Shown piece by piece: positions 32,361 to 41,885 of a DNA stretch of 64,000 nucleotides. The notes beneath the pieces were generated by a model. That model saw only the letters and a program-made list of their open reading frames with translations. It was not told where the DNA came from and made no database searches. The position numbers were made by a program, and so were the translations under genes. This DNA is from an uncultured Lachnospiraceae bacterium. GTDB lineage: Bacteria; Bacillota; Clostridia; Lachnospirales; Lachnospiraceae. Positions within the stretch are counted from its first letter, which is position 1, and each line of letters begins with the position of its first letter. The stretch lies in NCBI GenBank assembly GCA_947173495.1, contig CAMWFQ010000006.1, positions 1 to 64,000 on the forward strand, written 5' to 3'.

Positions 32361-34526
32361 TTATTCATCCTCATAAATCAGCTGCCAGTTGTTAATATCC
32401 CGCACATCACCGCGAATGAGAAACTCTCTGAATGGAATATCTCCCCGTCCATACAGGAATTTCCGTTCGCGGTCTTCTTTTTCCTGATAATCATCAATTG
32501 TCCTGCCATAGGACGCTGCCTCTCCTTTTATTGCCTTAATCACAGTCGCTGCCAGATCGGTATGGGAAAGCGGCGCCGTCGACCAGACAGGCCCCTCTTC
32601 TTCCTGATCCGGCACATTTCCGGCCGGCTTCACAAACAAAATCGGATTGGATGTCTCTCTGAAACCCAGTGCTTCTGCTTCCTTCACCCGCTCTTGCTCC
32701 AGAAGGTAGTTCTGCCCATGATCCGCAGTGATGATGATTGTTGTGTTGTCATATAATCCCAGTTCCTTCAATTGTCTGATGTACTCATACACAATCTTCA
32801 TACTGCCTTTTGCCTGGGAAAGCATCTCCTCTTTTATGCTGTGAAAACCGGTATGATCGGATGCCTTCCAATCTTCTGTCATGTTATAGGGCGGATGCGC
32901 GCCATACAGATGATAGAACCGGTACGCTCCCTGCACGTCTTCATTTTTCTCTACTCTGAGTCCGTTCTGATGCAGGTCGTGATAGAACTTCAAATCGCAC
33001 AGACTGTCATAAGTATTTACGTCTACAGCCAGCCTTTCGATCTCACTGGTGTCATACCAGTATAAATTTTTCAGAGCAAAGGGCGCCATTTTATATTTTG
33101 AACTTTTATTCATCAAAGAAACGATGTTGGCAATATCATATTGTTTTTTCGCCTCTTCTGAATAATTTCTGACAATATCTTTCACCTTTTCATTTACATA
33201 ATTTACAGATGTGTAAATTCCGATATCATATCCCTGTTCTGCAATATCCGCCAGCAGCGTGCTGTTTTCATATGCATAATCGCGGTAAGTACGTGTAATA
33301 AACTGACCGGTTTCTTCTGCCTCCACTCCCGTCAGCAGATAAGGAATAGACGCTTCTGTAAACGCATATCGGCTCGTCGTATTCGGATAATACGTAAAAC
33401 CATCCAACGGCTCCAGAAAGTCTCCTTTCTCATCAAGAATCTGCTCAATAATCTGAGTGTCAAAAAAGTCAAGAACAAATACCAGTACATTCTTTTCTTC
33501 ATGCAGATCCAGGCTTCCTTCCGTCGTCAGTACATGTTCATTGGCATTCAGGTCTTCTGCCGAAAAAAACAGAATTCCTAATGTAACAGCCTGTATCAGA
33601 CAAATATAAATGCAGATCATACGGTAGACCTTCAGACACTTCTCCTGGAATTTTCTTTTAAGCATGCAGATCAGAACAATGGCCGCACACCATATCGTGA
33701 TATTGATTACTGTCTTTCCGACGCTCCAGGTCTGTACAGAGCCGTCTAACGAGTAAAGTTTTCCATTAAGAAGCATTGTCTGCAGATAGCCGCACACTGT
33801 CCACGCAAACAAACCCGTATAGAACAGATCAAACTGTCTGTTCGTAAAAAAACAGGTGCTCAGCCCCACATAAACGATCAATGTGATTATGCTTTCTACC
33901 GCTAAAATACACACAAAAATACTGTAATGCATCGGAAATTCTGTTGTATTGGTCAGATAGAGTTCATTGGGAAAATATAATATGACTGACATCACCCAGC
34001 AAAAAATGACTGGCAGTGCTCGCTTGATTCTTACTTTTCCTGCACCTGGGCGCACATAATCGATCTTGACCGGAACGCGCAAAGCGCTGGCCGAAGCAGC
34101 AATACTTATTACGCCGAAACACAAATACATGAAATTGCTGACACGTCCTGTCAGGAGATAAACGATCAGCAGGGAAAAAAGCTGCACAGAATCAGCCAGT
34201 TCGATCCACCGGTCGATGTTTTTTTTACCCCCCAGCTTTTTCAAGCCCAGGGAAAGCACGAAGATGCTCAGTAAAAGAGGAAACGAATAATGAAGATAGG
34301 TTGCTCCTTCAATATCGCCAAAGCTCTCGATCAGCGTCAAATTCCCCTCTCCCAATACAGACTTGGCAGCTGATAATATCCCATGAAAAATCAGAATAAA
34401 AAACATTACTGTTTTTCCCAATTTTTCCGTATTGAGTTTTTTTGTTTTAATATTAAATCTGTAAACCGCCGCAGATAATACCCCCGGCATGATACATAAC
34501 AGCATTAATCCAGTGAATATCTTCAT
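32361..34526 (-). CDS. LtaS-like/phosphoethanolamine-transferase-like membrane protein (sulfatase superfamily)
   Basis: 721 aa from ATG at 34526 (AGAGGG 7 bases upstream); a longer frame from 34583 overlaps the upstream gene and lacks such a site. The N-terminal ~330 residues have about ten hydrophobic segments; the C-terminal extracytoplasmic domain has alkaline-phosphatase-superfamily metal motifs: VLVFVLDFFDTQ, the likely nucleophile region YPNTTSRYAFTEASIPYLLTG-like (Thr/Ser rich), YHLYGAHPPYN and IIITADHGQNY. Relatives transfer phosphoglycerol or phosphoethanolamine from lipids to surface polymers, or cleave sulfate/phosphate esters. It converges on the plus-strand island with only 14 bases between stop codons, so a functional link through phospho-substituents is attractive but unproven. 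Confidence 0.5.
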   Translation of the reverse strand: MKIFTGLMLLCIMPGVLSAAVYRFNIKTKKLNTEKLGKTVMFFILIFHGILSAAKSVLGEGNLTLIESFGDIEGATYLHYSFPLLLSIFVLSLGLKKLGGKKNIDRWIELADSVQLFSLLIVYLLTGRVSNFMYLCFGVISIAASASALRVPVKIDYVRPGAGKVRIKRALPVIFCWVMSVILYFPNELYLTNTTEFPMHYSIFVCILAVESIITLIVYVGLSTCFFTNRQFDLFYTGLFAWTVCGYLQTMLLNGKLYSLDGSVQTWSVGKTVINITIWCAAIVLICMLKRKFQEKCLKVYRMICIYICLIQAVTLGILFFSAEDLNANEHVLTTEGSLDLHEEKNVLVFVLDFFDTQIIEQILDEKGDFLEPLDGFTYYPNTTSRYAFTEASIPYLLTGVEAEETGQFITRTYRDYAYENSTLLADIAEQGYDIGIYTSVNYVNEKVKDIVRNYSEEAKKQYDIANIVSLMNKSSKYKMAPFALKNLYWYDTSEIERLAVDVNTYDSLCDLKFYHDLHQNGLRVEKNEDVQGAYRFYHLYGAHPPYNMTEDWKASDHTGFHSIKEEMLSQAKGSMKIVYEYIRQLKELGLYDNTTIIITADHGQNYLLEQERVKEAEALGFRETSNPILFVKPAGNVPDQEEEGPVWSTAPLSHTDLAATVIKAIKGEAASYGRTIDDYQEKEDRERKFLYGRGDIPFREFLIRGDVRDINNWQLIYEDE

Positions 34527-34564
34527 AATTTCACCCTCTCTTTCTTCGACCTTCCTTACGGAGC

Positions 34565-36490
34565 TTATAAAAGAAGATTGCATACCCCGTGCCGAATAAA
34601 AGAATACATTGACAGCACAGCGATACAGGCCACCGTACCGATATAAGCCTTATTCTTCCATATCCCTTTATTTCTCTGGCACAAATAGCCCACGCAGAAA
34701 ACAAGTGGCATCAGATATCTTCCCTGGGGCTGAAAATCGACGTGCCAACACCAGTAAACCAGAATTGCAATCAAAAATCCGCACAGTCCAACAACCACAA
34801 CGCCCTCTAGCGCTACCTGACGATTTTTATTTTTATATAGCGACAGAATAATTTCCATGCACAACAGCAGATATAGAAAACGCATTACATTATTATATCT
34901 GTCGCCCCCATAAAACTGCATCCATCCGTATGATCCCACAAAGGAACGAAACAGAATCTTTCCAAATTCCATATCCACTAATACTTCTTTCAACGTGACG
35001 CCGCGCTCATCCAATTGTGTTTCATAAAGTGTGGTTTCCCCTTCCGGAATCTCTATCTGTGTGCCGGAAATTACATTTTCTTTCCCTGCTCTGACCATAA
35101 TATCATCAAGTTCATTTTTGATAAATATCAGTAAAAAAGCAAAAAATAAAATTCCGATATATTTTTTCAGCAAAACCCATTTTTCTTTTCCCTGTTGAGA
35201 CAGCATCCTGAATAAAAGCGCAAAAAATACCAGCAATAAAACAATATAATAATTTTTTTTAGCCTGAAGAAGGAACGAAAAGATCAGGCCGCAGAGAGCC
35301 GCATATGCTATGTTCTTTCCCGCCCTGTCTTTGGCTGCCAGATACTTATTTAAGGCACTGTTTTCCCAGGTCAGCTCAAACACTGCCATAAAGCTCCAGA
35401 ATACATCCCACCCATCGGATGTGGCATAGCAAAATAAATACCAGAGCTGAGGTGTGAACACCGCAATAAGGTACATCCATGGACATTTCTTTCCAAACCG
35501 GATTGCCATGACAATCATGATCCCCAGAAGAAAAACATTAAACATCCGGTAATAAGACGTTACATGCAGCAGCCTTTCAAAAATCCACCCGAACTTTCCG
35601 GCCCAAAAATAATACCACGTATGTTCTGTCAGTCTGGACGCACCGTATTCCGAAAACGTGCCGGCTGTCCAGCTGCTGTTCAAATCAGGGCGAAGCCATC
35701 CTCCCATGTAATAGTCAATCGCCATCCTGCTGACATTTTCATCCGGATGGCCATATGTCTGGCTTCCAACTGCTGTCCACAAAACAAGCCCGAAGACAAA
35801 AAACAGAAAGATGCAGCAAAGTCTTCTTATATATTCCGGCATCATTTCAGATCTGTCCTGCTCTGCCGCAATCAGGCTCTCTGCCTTCTCCCTGAAATCT
35901 TTCCTGACCACATATTTTCTTATCGCCAAAATAAACAGAATATACCCGGTCAGTAAATAGAATAATAAGTTTATCTTAAATCTTATATCATTATTTCCAA
36001 TCCTTATCAGTTCCTCAAACAATCTTTTCGTCCCGGCAATCTGCGGTGCGCCGTTTTCCGAAATGAACGTAATATACATATGATCAATCATATACTCTGT
36101 ACCGGGAGCGCACTCAAAAAAATCCGGGATCTGTACCGGCGCAAGACGCTTGATCTGCAGCTTATGATTACAAAACTCGATTGCTCTGACCCTGCTTTTC
36201 TCCGTATCATCCTGCACATTTATTTCCATAGATTCGATGGGCGAATCCGTGGGAAGCTGATACGTCATTTCATAACTCTTATACGCCCCTTCCGGCGTTC
36301 TTCCGATGAACTCGTATTCTTTTTCCGCATCGCGGATCACCATTCTTCCCGTTGTATCGGCCGGCAGCTCTATTTCATAGATAATCTTCATCTGCAGCTG
36401 CGGCTCCACGGGACAGATCCCTATGACAATTCCTGCCAATATACACAGTACAGCGGCTGACAGGCAGATTCCCCTCATTCGTCTCTTCAT
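34565..36490 (-). CDS. Polytopic membrane protein, DUF2142-like GT-C candidate
   Basis: 641 aa. An N-terminal helix is followed by a beta-rich extracytoplasmic stretch (about 30-165) and then ten or more membrane helices. The loop after one helix reads SQTYGHPDENVSRMAIDYYMGG; the HPDE motif and position are typical of DUF2142-type putative GT-C enzymes, which use polyprenyl-phosphate sugars outside the membrane. It may use the donor made by membrane GT2 enzymes such as 27216-28160 or 41882-42586. Its gene is 7 bases from the upstream GT2 gene. Confidence 0.5.
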   Translation of the reverse strand: MKRRMRGICLSAAVLCILAGIVIGICPVEPQLQMKIIYEIELPADTTGRMVIRDAEKEYEFIGRTPEGAYKSYEMTYQLPTDSPIESMEINVQDDTEKSRVRAIEFCNHKLQIKRLAPVQIPDFFECAPGTEYMIDHMYITFISENGAPQIAGTKRLFEELIRIGNNDIRFKINLLFYLLTGYILFILAIRKYVVRKDFREKAESLIAAEQDRSEMMPEYIRRLCCIFLFFVFGLVLWTAVGSQTYGHPDENVSRMAIDYYMGGWLRPDLNSSWTAGTFSEYGASRLTEHTWYYFWAGKFGWIFERLLHVTSYYRMFNVFLLGIMIVMAIRFGKKCPWMYLIAVFTPQLWYLFCYATSDGWDVFWSFMAVFELTWENSALNKYLAAKDRAGKNIAYAALCGLIFSFLLQAKKNYYIVLLLVFFALLFRMLSQQGKEKWVLLKKYIGILFFAFLLIFIKNELDDIMVRAGKENVISGTQIEIPEGETTLYETQLDERGVTLKEVLVDMEFGKILFRSFVGSYGWMQFYGGDRYNNVMRFLYLLLCMEIILSLYKNKNRQVALEGVVVVGLCGFLIAILVYWCWHVDFQPQGRYLMPLVFCVGYLCQRNKGIWKNKAYIGTVACIAVLSMYSFIRHGVCNLLL

Positions 36491-36497
36491 GCTTCCC

Positions 36498-37409
36498 TCA
36501 TTTCCGTGCAGACTTTCTCATTCTCATTCCTTCAACATAATATTTTAGATATTTTCTGTCCCCTTTGTCAATCACTGCTTTTACGCTGATCGCGCATATG
36601 ATATAGGCATAAAAGAACAGCTTCTGGATCAGATTTGCGTTCCTGCGCACAAACAGAATTCTGTTTCTGCGCATATAATGCTCCTTCATTCCATCCGTTT
36701 TTGACACCGTGACAGAGCCTTTATGGTATACCTGCGCATTGCAGTTGCATATTACCTGATACCCCTTCTTTTTCAGCCTTGCGCACCATTCTGTTTCCTC
36801 AAAAAACAGAAAATAGATTTCCGGTATATATCCGTTTTCGAGAATTGCTTCTCTGCGGAAGAGCATGCAGGCGCCGCCGATATAATCACATTCGATCACA
36901 TTCCCTTCTATCTCCTGCACCTTTTTTCCGTTATTAAGTATCGGCACTTCTCCGATCCAGTAATTGATCCTGGCTCCGGATGACTGAACGTTTTCGCGGG
37001 AATCATATTCGCATATGAGCGGGCCGCATACCCCGATCTCCCTGTTTTGCTCCATAAAGGGAACCAGAACATTCAGAAAATCCGGCGAGACCTCAACATC
37101 GTTATTCAGGACACAGATATAGTCCGCCCCTTCTTCCATTGCCCTGGCAATCCCCAGATTATTGCCTCCCGCATAGCCGAGATTAGCTTTGCTTTTTATA
37201 AACTCTGTGTTTTCTGTCCGGCATGCCTCCAGCAGAATCTCCGCCGAACGGTTTGTGGATCCGTTATCCACAACGATCACTCTGTAATGCTGATAATTGA
37301 TCTTTTTAAGGCTCTCCAGACATTCCAGTGTGTCCTCATAGCTGTTGTAATTTAATATGACGATTGCTACCTCCGGCGTTTTCATCTCGGCTTCTTCTCT
37401 TTTTTCCAT
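36498..37409 (-). CDS. Glycosyltransferase family 2, rhamnosyltransferase-like
   Basis: 303 aa GT-A enzyme with AIVILNYNSYEDTLECLESL, IVVDNGSTNRS, ANLGYAGGNNLGI, the DxD-type motif in VLNNDVEVSPDF and FFEETEWCARLKKKGY. These blocks are those of rhamnosyltransferase-like (RfbN/WbbL) GT2 enzymes. The first ATG (37409) has GGGAAG 4 bases upstream; an in-frame ATG at 37385 (MKTPEVAIVI) is an alternative. Sugar specificity not resolved. Confidence 0.5.
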   Translation of the reverse strand: MEKREEAEMKTPEVAIVILNYNSYEDTLECLESLKKINYQHYRVIVVDNGSTNRSAEILLEACRTENTEFIKSKANLGYAGGNNLGIARAMEEGADYICVLNNDVEVSPDFLNVLVPFMEQNREIGVCGPLICEYDSRENVQSSGARINYWIGEVPILNNGKKVQEIEGNVIECDYIGGACMLFRREAILENGYIPEIYFLFFEETEWCARLKKKGYQVICNCNAQVYHKGSVTVSKTDGMKEHYMRRNRILFVRRNANLIQKLFFYAYIICAISVKAVIDKGDRKYLKYYVEGMRMRKSARK

Positions 37410-37437
37410 TTCGCTTCCCTGTCTTTTCTGACAATAT

Positions 37438-39225
37438 TTATTCGGCAGTCAATTCTTCATAGGTCCTTACCACTGCTTTTCCATCTGCTATCTCATATAT
37501 TACATCACAGTGTTTTATGGTAGTTAATCTGTGGGCGATAATAATCAATGTTTTCTTTCCCTGGAGAGACTCCAGAGATTCCATTACCATCTGCTCTGTT
37601 TCAGTGTCAAGAGCTGCCGTAGCCTCATCAAAAATAATAATTTCCGGATCTTCATACAGTGCCCTGGCAATAGCGATTCTCTGCCTCTGTCCGCCGGACA
37701 GCTTAATGCCACGCTCGCCTATCAGTGTGTTAATGCCCTCCGGCAAGTCTGCCACTACATCTGCCAGCTGGGCCTGTTCCAGTGCTGTTTCCACTTTTTT
37801 ATCGTCAATTTTTTCCTTCTCGATACCAAAAGCAACGTTTTCCTTTATTGACTGCTCTGTGAGATAAATATTCTGCGGCACATACCCTATAATCTTGCTC
37901 CAGTTATCGCCAATCTGGACTATATCTATGCCATCTGCCCTGATGATACCGGACTGAGGCCTCAATATTCCCAGAAACAGATCCGCCAGTGTCGTCTTTC
38001 CCGCGCCGGACTGACCCACCAAACCGATTGACTGACCCTTTTTTATACAGATATTTAAGCCTTTTAAAATATCCCGGTTACCTTTTGCATATCGCCATGA
38101 GACATTTTCCGCCCGCAGCTCTCCCTGAAAATCTTCTTTTTTCAATCCGGACTCATTTTGAGCCTGAAGGGCCTTCATCTTTTCTGCATCCGTCCGTACT
38201 TCATGAATATTGGTGTAAACTGCATCCAATGTAGGAAGCATAAACATAAATTGATTAAAACTGCTGGATAACCGCCCAAGAGAAGGAAGGATCCGGAATG
38301 CTGCCACTGCAAAGGAAGCCAGAGTTGGTACATAATTCTGTGTATTCTCCAATCCGGATATACGGAAATATACTGCCAGCAAAACACCGGTGATACAGAC
38401 TCCCTCAATGATATACGCCGGGCTTTCCGCCCCCACCACCTGTCCGATCTCACATTTCTGTCTCTTCATATATGTTTTCTCATATGCATCTGAAAAAAAC
38501 TGCTGTCTCCGCATCACCACCACTTCCTTGATTCCCTGGAATGCATGAAGCAAATGCTGATTCAGTTCGGCATAATAATCTCTGTTAAGCGCCCCCCATT
38601 GTCCCATCTTCTTTTTAAAAAGAATCATGATTCCCAGCATACAGGAAAGAGCCAGTAACACCATAGTCACTGCCATGACCCAGTCCGACACACACATATA
38701 AATGCAGATACATATGATCGTCAAAATTTCTGCGGTAATTCTGAACCCCTGATAGACCAGATCATAGACTCCCTGCACGTCTGTCGATACTCCCCTCATC
38801 AGATCTCCCACGTTATTATTCAAAAAGAATTCATATTCCCGCCCCATGTAGGAATTCAGCATCAGCACCGACATCTCTCTCTGTATTTTACAGGAATATT
38901 TACTCCTGACCCAGGACAGCAATATCAGATACAGATTTTTCAGCAAATATAGAATGATAACTGCTGTGATTACAACTAGGATCACCTGCTCTGCTGACAC
39001 AATATGTAAAAAATCCATGATACTTTTCACATATGCGTTTTTCAGAAGTTCCTCAGGGTTCAGCAGGACCTGAACAAGCGGCGCAATTACTGACACGCCA
39101 AAGGTCTCAAATACCGCCCCTGCCAGTGTCATGAAAAAAACCAGGACCCCCAGCTTCTTTTGAGACCTGTTTAATATATACATCAGCTTTTTCCAAATAT
39201 CCTTCAACTTCCTGATCACATTCAT
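37438..39225 (-). CDS. ABC-type lipid-linked oligosaccharide flippase (PglK/MsbA type), copy 1
   Basis: 595 aa half-transporter: six membrane helices (to about 330), then an ATPase domain with Walker A GQSGAGKTT, signature LSGGQRQR and Walker B IIIFDEATAALD. PglK-type proteins flip polyprenyl-diphosphate oligosaccharides using ATP. A related half-transporter is encoded at 48619-50379; the two may act separately or as a heterodimer. Both ATPase sites look complete. It lies 4 bases upstream of the next gene boundary in the right-hand operon. Confidence 0.5.
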   Translation of the reverse strand: MNVIRKLKDIWKKLMYILNRSQKKLGVLVFFMTLAGAVFETFGVSVIAPLVQVLLNPEELLKNAYVKSIMDFLHIVSAEQVILVVITAVIILYLLKNLYLILLSWVRSKYSCKIQREMSVLMLNSYMGREYEFFLNNNVGDLMRGVSTDVQGVYDLVYQGFRITAEILTIICICIYMCVSDWVMAVTMVLLALSCMLGIMILFKKKMGQWGALNRDYYAELNQHLLHAFQGIKEVVVMRRQQFFSDAYEKTYMKRQKCEIGQVVGAESPAYIIEGVCITGVLLAVYFRISGLENTQNYVPTLASFAVAAFRILPSLGRLSSSFNQFMFMLPTLDAVYTNIHEVRTDAEKMKALQAQNESGLKKEDFQGELRAENVSWRYAKGNRDILKGLNICIKKGQSIGLVGQSGAGKTTLADLFLGILRPQSGIIRADGIDIVQIGDNWSKIIGYVPQNIYLTEQSIKENVAFGIEKEKIDDKKVETALEQAQLADVVADLPEGINTLIGERGIKLSGGQRQRIAIARALYEDPEIIIFDEATAALDTETEQMVMESLESLQGKKTLIIIAHRLTTIKHCDVIYEIADGKAVVRTYEELTAE

Positions 39226-39228
39226 CTT

Positions 39229-40290
39229 TTATTCCATATCCTCTATACACTGTCTGACTGTAAGATAACGGCTGTCCCATGTATTTTCCGAAAGAAACTC
39301 TTTTTGCTGACCGGCCGAATATTTGGGCGGGAACCCGCTTCTGGTCAGTTCCTCCAATAGAGCACTGTACTCCTCCGCCGTTCTGTAAAAATATACAAAA
39401 TCACCGAATCTCTCTATTTCAGGATAAAAGACCGAAATAATACATTTTCCAAAACTGATATATTCATACAGCTTGACCGGATCCACAGACAACACAATCT
39501 CATTTACCTGAAAGGGCATGACCAGGCAGTCATACTCTCTGATTCTGTTATACAGCTCCTTATGTTCCACTACCCCTTCATAATAGAGCCTCTCCTGCTT
39601 TCTGTAATTATTTCCTGCCACTATCCCCAGCAAATGGTATTCTATATCAGCATGTTTCTCCAGGCTGTCCTGAATCACCGTGTAATCCATCCACTCTGAT
39701 ATGGTTCCTATATACCCCAGCTTATAACTCTCCTTCAGCTCTCCCTTTCCGGGCTCGTGAATACTGCCCGGGCTGTAACCGTTGCGGACCAGAACCACGG
39801 ACTGATCCTCTCCCCGCAGACCGATTATCTTTTGCTTCAGCAACTCCCCGGAAACCAATATGAGATCGCTTCTTGCGATCAGCTCTTTTTCAAGCGCATC
39901 CGCCGCCTTTTTCTCTGCTTCTCCGGAAGCAAGCGCTCCATGGTTATCCATACAGTCATAAATTATTTTTCCCTTATAATCCTCCGGAATCGCTTCTGCA
40001 AAGATCGGATGACCAACCCAGACCGCATCAAACTTCTTAATATCTCTCAGGCTCCATTTTATGATGCTGCTCATAAACGCTCTCAGCACACTGCTTCTGT
40101 TATAAAACGGCACAACATAAATCCGTCGGTATTTTGCAGGATACGGATTTTTCTGTAATTTCGTTCTGCTGATAAGATTATGGGGAAATGCCACTGTCAC
40201 ATCCCAGTCGGCTGACAGGTGATCTGCCAGGATCTGGGGTCTCTGCCATATCCAGTTCCAGTCTATCCACATCAGATATAATAGTTTCAT
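39229..40290 (-). CDS. Glycosyltransferase, GT4/GT-B type
   Basis: 353 aa. Starts LLYLMWIDWNWIWQRPQ, has FDAVWVGHPIFAEA, IIYDCMDNHGALA, VLVRNGYSPGSI, LGYIGTISEWMDY and the donor-site block DPVKLYEYISFGKCII. The NWIWQRPQ start and YDCMD motif are typical of a GT4 subgroup of glycan loci. Overlaps the upstream GT4 gene by 4 bases (ATGA). Donor unknown. Confidence 0.5.
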   Translation of the reverse strand: MKLLYLMWIDWNWIWQRPQILADHLSADWDVTVAFPHNLISRTKLQKNPYPAKYRRIYVVPFYNRSSVLRAFMSSIIKWSLRDIKKFDAVWVGHPIFAEAIPEDYKGKIIYDCMDNHGALASGEAEKKAADALEKELIARSDLILVSGELLKQKIIGLRGEDQSVVLVRNGYSPGSIHEPGKGELKESYKLGYIGTISEWMDYTVIQDSLEKHADIEYHLLGIVAGNNYRKQERLYYEGVVEHKELYNRIREYDCLVMPFQVNEIVLSVDPVKLYEYISFGKCIISVFYPEIERFGDFVYFYRTAEEYSALLEELTRSGFPPKYSAGQQKEFLSENTWDSRYLTVRQCIEDME

Positions 40291-41495
40291 ACGCTCCCTT
40301 CTCCATAAAGCTCCATGATCTTTCTCATAGCGTCTTCCTTTTCATACTTCTCCGCCGTATGCCTCACAGCTTCTCTGGAAAACTTCCTCTCTTCTATGTT
40401 CCTGACCGCCGAGAAATATGCCTCCGTATCATGCCTGTGAAGAACAATACCGTTCTCTTCACAGATCAGCTCCTTTACTGCGCTTGTATCCAGGGCAATC
40501 ACCGGTGTACCGCAGGCAAGCGCCTCCGCTGTGACAAGGGAAAACGACTCTTCCAGCGAGGGATTCATGAAGATGTCCGCCGCTGAATACAATGCTCTCA
40601 GTTCCTCCCTGCTCTCTGTTCTTCGAATTCCTGTTATATTGGCAGGCAGCTTTCTGATCTGCGCCCGGGAAAGTCCCACCAGAACGATTTGATATTCCTC
40701 TGAAATGCTCTCTGCCAGAAGCAGAAAATCGTTCAGTCCTTTTCTGCCATCCCAGATATTGGCCACTCCCAAAAGCAGCTTCTTTCCGGTTGGAACGTGA
40801 TATTTGAAGAGCACATCTTCATTGGGGTCATAGTAGAATGTATGAAGGTCGATCCCATTATGAATCACTGCCACATCCCGGTTTTTGAAAAAGGAATCCC
40901 TCACCTGCTCCGCCATCCACCCGGACGGCACAATAATCGTCAGGTCTTTCAGACTCCCGAATAATCTTTTTTTATCCTGATAATTTTGCCGTGAAGCATC
41001 CAGAAACAGGCTGACCGGATAATGCTTTTTGTTGATACATTCACCACAGCCTTCTTTCCATTTTTGGCAGCCGGCAGCCGTATAATAGGCGCAATGGCCT
41101 GTGAACGGCCAGCAGTCATGAAAGGTCCAGAAGATCCTGCCGGTATATTCTTCGGTTAGATACCGGAGCAATACAGGCAGATTCAAATAGTATCCGTGGA
41201 GATTATGGAGATGAATGATATCCGGATTCTCTCTGCGCAGACCTCTGATCAGCCTCCGGGTGGTAAAGTATGAGCCGTATCCCTGCCTGTCAAACAGGGT
41301 CGTAATGACCACGTGCATCCAGAAAGAAAATCCATTGCCGAATCTTTCTCCCTTAACGCCTGCAGGAATCTTTCTCCTTCCCACAAAAGAAAAGGTCTCA
41401 TATCCCATCTTTTCCGCATACTTTTGAATATCGCACATGATCCTTCCTGTGCTTGCATTGCATACCGTATTGATCTGAACCAGCTTTCTACTCAT
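40287..41495 (-). CDS. Glycosyltransferase family 4 (WcaC/WcaL-like)
   Basis: 402 aa GT-B protein with QINTVCNASTGRIMCDI, HLHNLHGYYLNLPVLLRYL, WTFHDCWPFTGHCAYY, CGECINKKHYP, VIHNGIDLHTFYY, LLGVANIWDGRKGLNDF and MNPSLEESFSLVTAEALACG. The HDCWPFTGHC-type block with Cys residues is shared by colanic-acid-type GT4 enzymes. Acts on the lipid-linked intermediate in the cytoplasm. Confidence 0.5.
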   Translation of the reverse strand: MSRKLVQINTVCNASTGRIMCDIQKYAEKMGYETFSFVGRRKIPAGVKGERFGNGFSFWMHVVITTLFDRQGYGSYFTTRRLIRGLRRENPDIIHLHNLHGYYLNLPVLLRYLTEEYTGRIFWTFHDCWPFTGHCAYYTAAGCQKWKEGCGECINKKHYPVSLFLDASRQNYQDKKRLFGSLKDLTIIVPSGWMAEQVRDSFFKNRDVAVIHNGIDLHTFYYDPNEDVLFKYHVPTGKKLLLGVANIWDGRKGLNDFLLLAESISEEYQIVLVGLSRAQIRKLPANITGIRRTESREELRALYSAADIFMNPSLEESFSLVTAEALACGTPVIALDTSAVKELICEENGIVLHRHDTEAYFSAVRNIEERKFSREAVRHTAEKYEKEDAMRKIMELYGEGSV

Positions 41496-41519
41496 AAACC
41501 TGCCCTTAATGCTTCTTCT

Positions 41520-41885
41520 CTATACGTCATCTTCCTGTTTTTCCAGCTCTCTTACCCTCTTTTCCAACAGAGCGATGGTCTGAATCAGCTGCCGGATCTT
41601 CTGGCTCTGCCGTGATACGATGGCTGTCAGCGACATCAGTATTGCAATGATAAAGGCAAAGCACAGCACATAGAGCCCGTTCATATTGCTCTCGATCCCC
41701 AATATACTTATAAACAATAACAACAATTCAGGGGAAAAAACCATAATGCCCATAACGGCTCCTGCAATCAGCCACAGAAGCGTATACTTCAGGTCCAGCA
41801 TCTGCCGTTTTAAATAGATCAATATGAGAATAAAATAACAGATTACTGCTATGGATAATGTCAGTCTCAATGTATCAGGTATCAT
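41520..41885 (-). CDS. DUF2304 small membrane protein
   Basis: 121 aa with three membrane helices (about 7-25, 33-52, 67-88) and a charged coiled-coil tail (KIRQLIQTIALLEKRVRELE). The middle LDLKYTLLWLIAGAVM is the DUF2304 hallmark. DUF2304 genes are usually next to a DPM1-like GT2 gene, as here (4-base overlap with 41882-42586), suggesting a membrane partner or anchor for it. Biochemical role is not established. Confidence 0.5.
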   Translation of the reverse strand: MIPDTLRLTLSIAVICYFILILIYLKRQMLDLKYTLLWLIAGAVMGIMVFSPELLLLFISILGIESNMNGLYVLCFAFIIAILMSLTAIVSRQSQKIRQLIQTIALLEKRVRELEKQEDDV

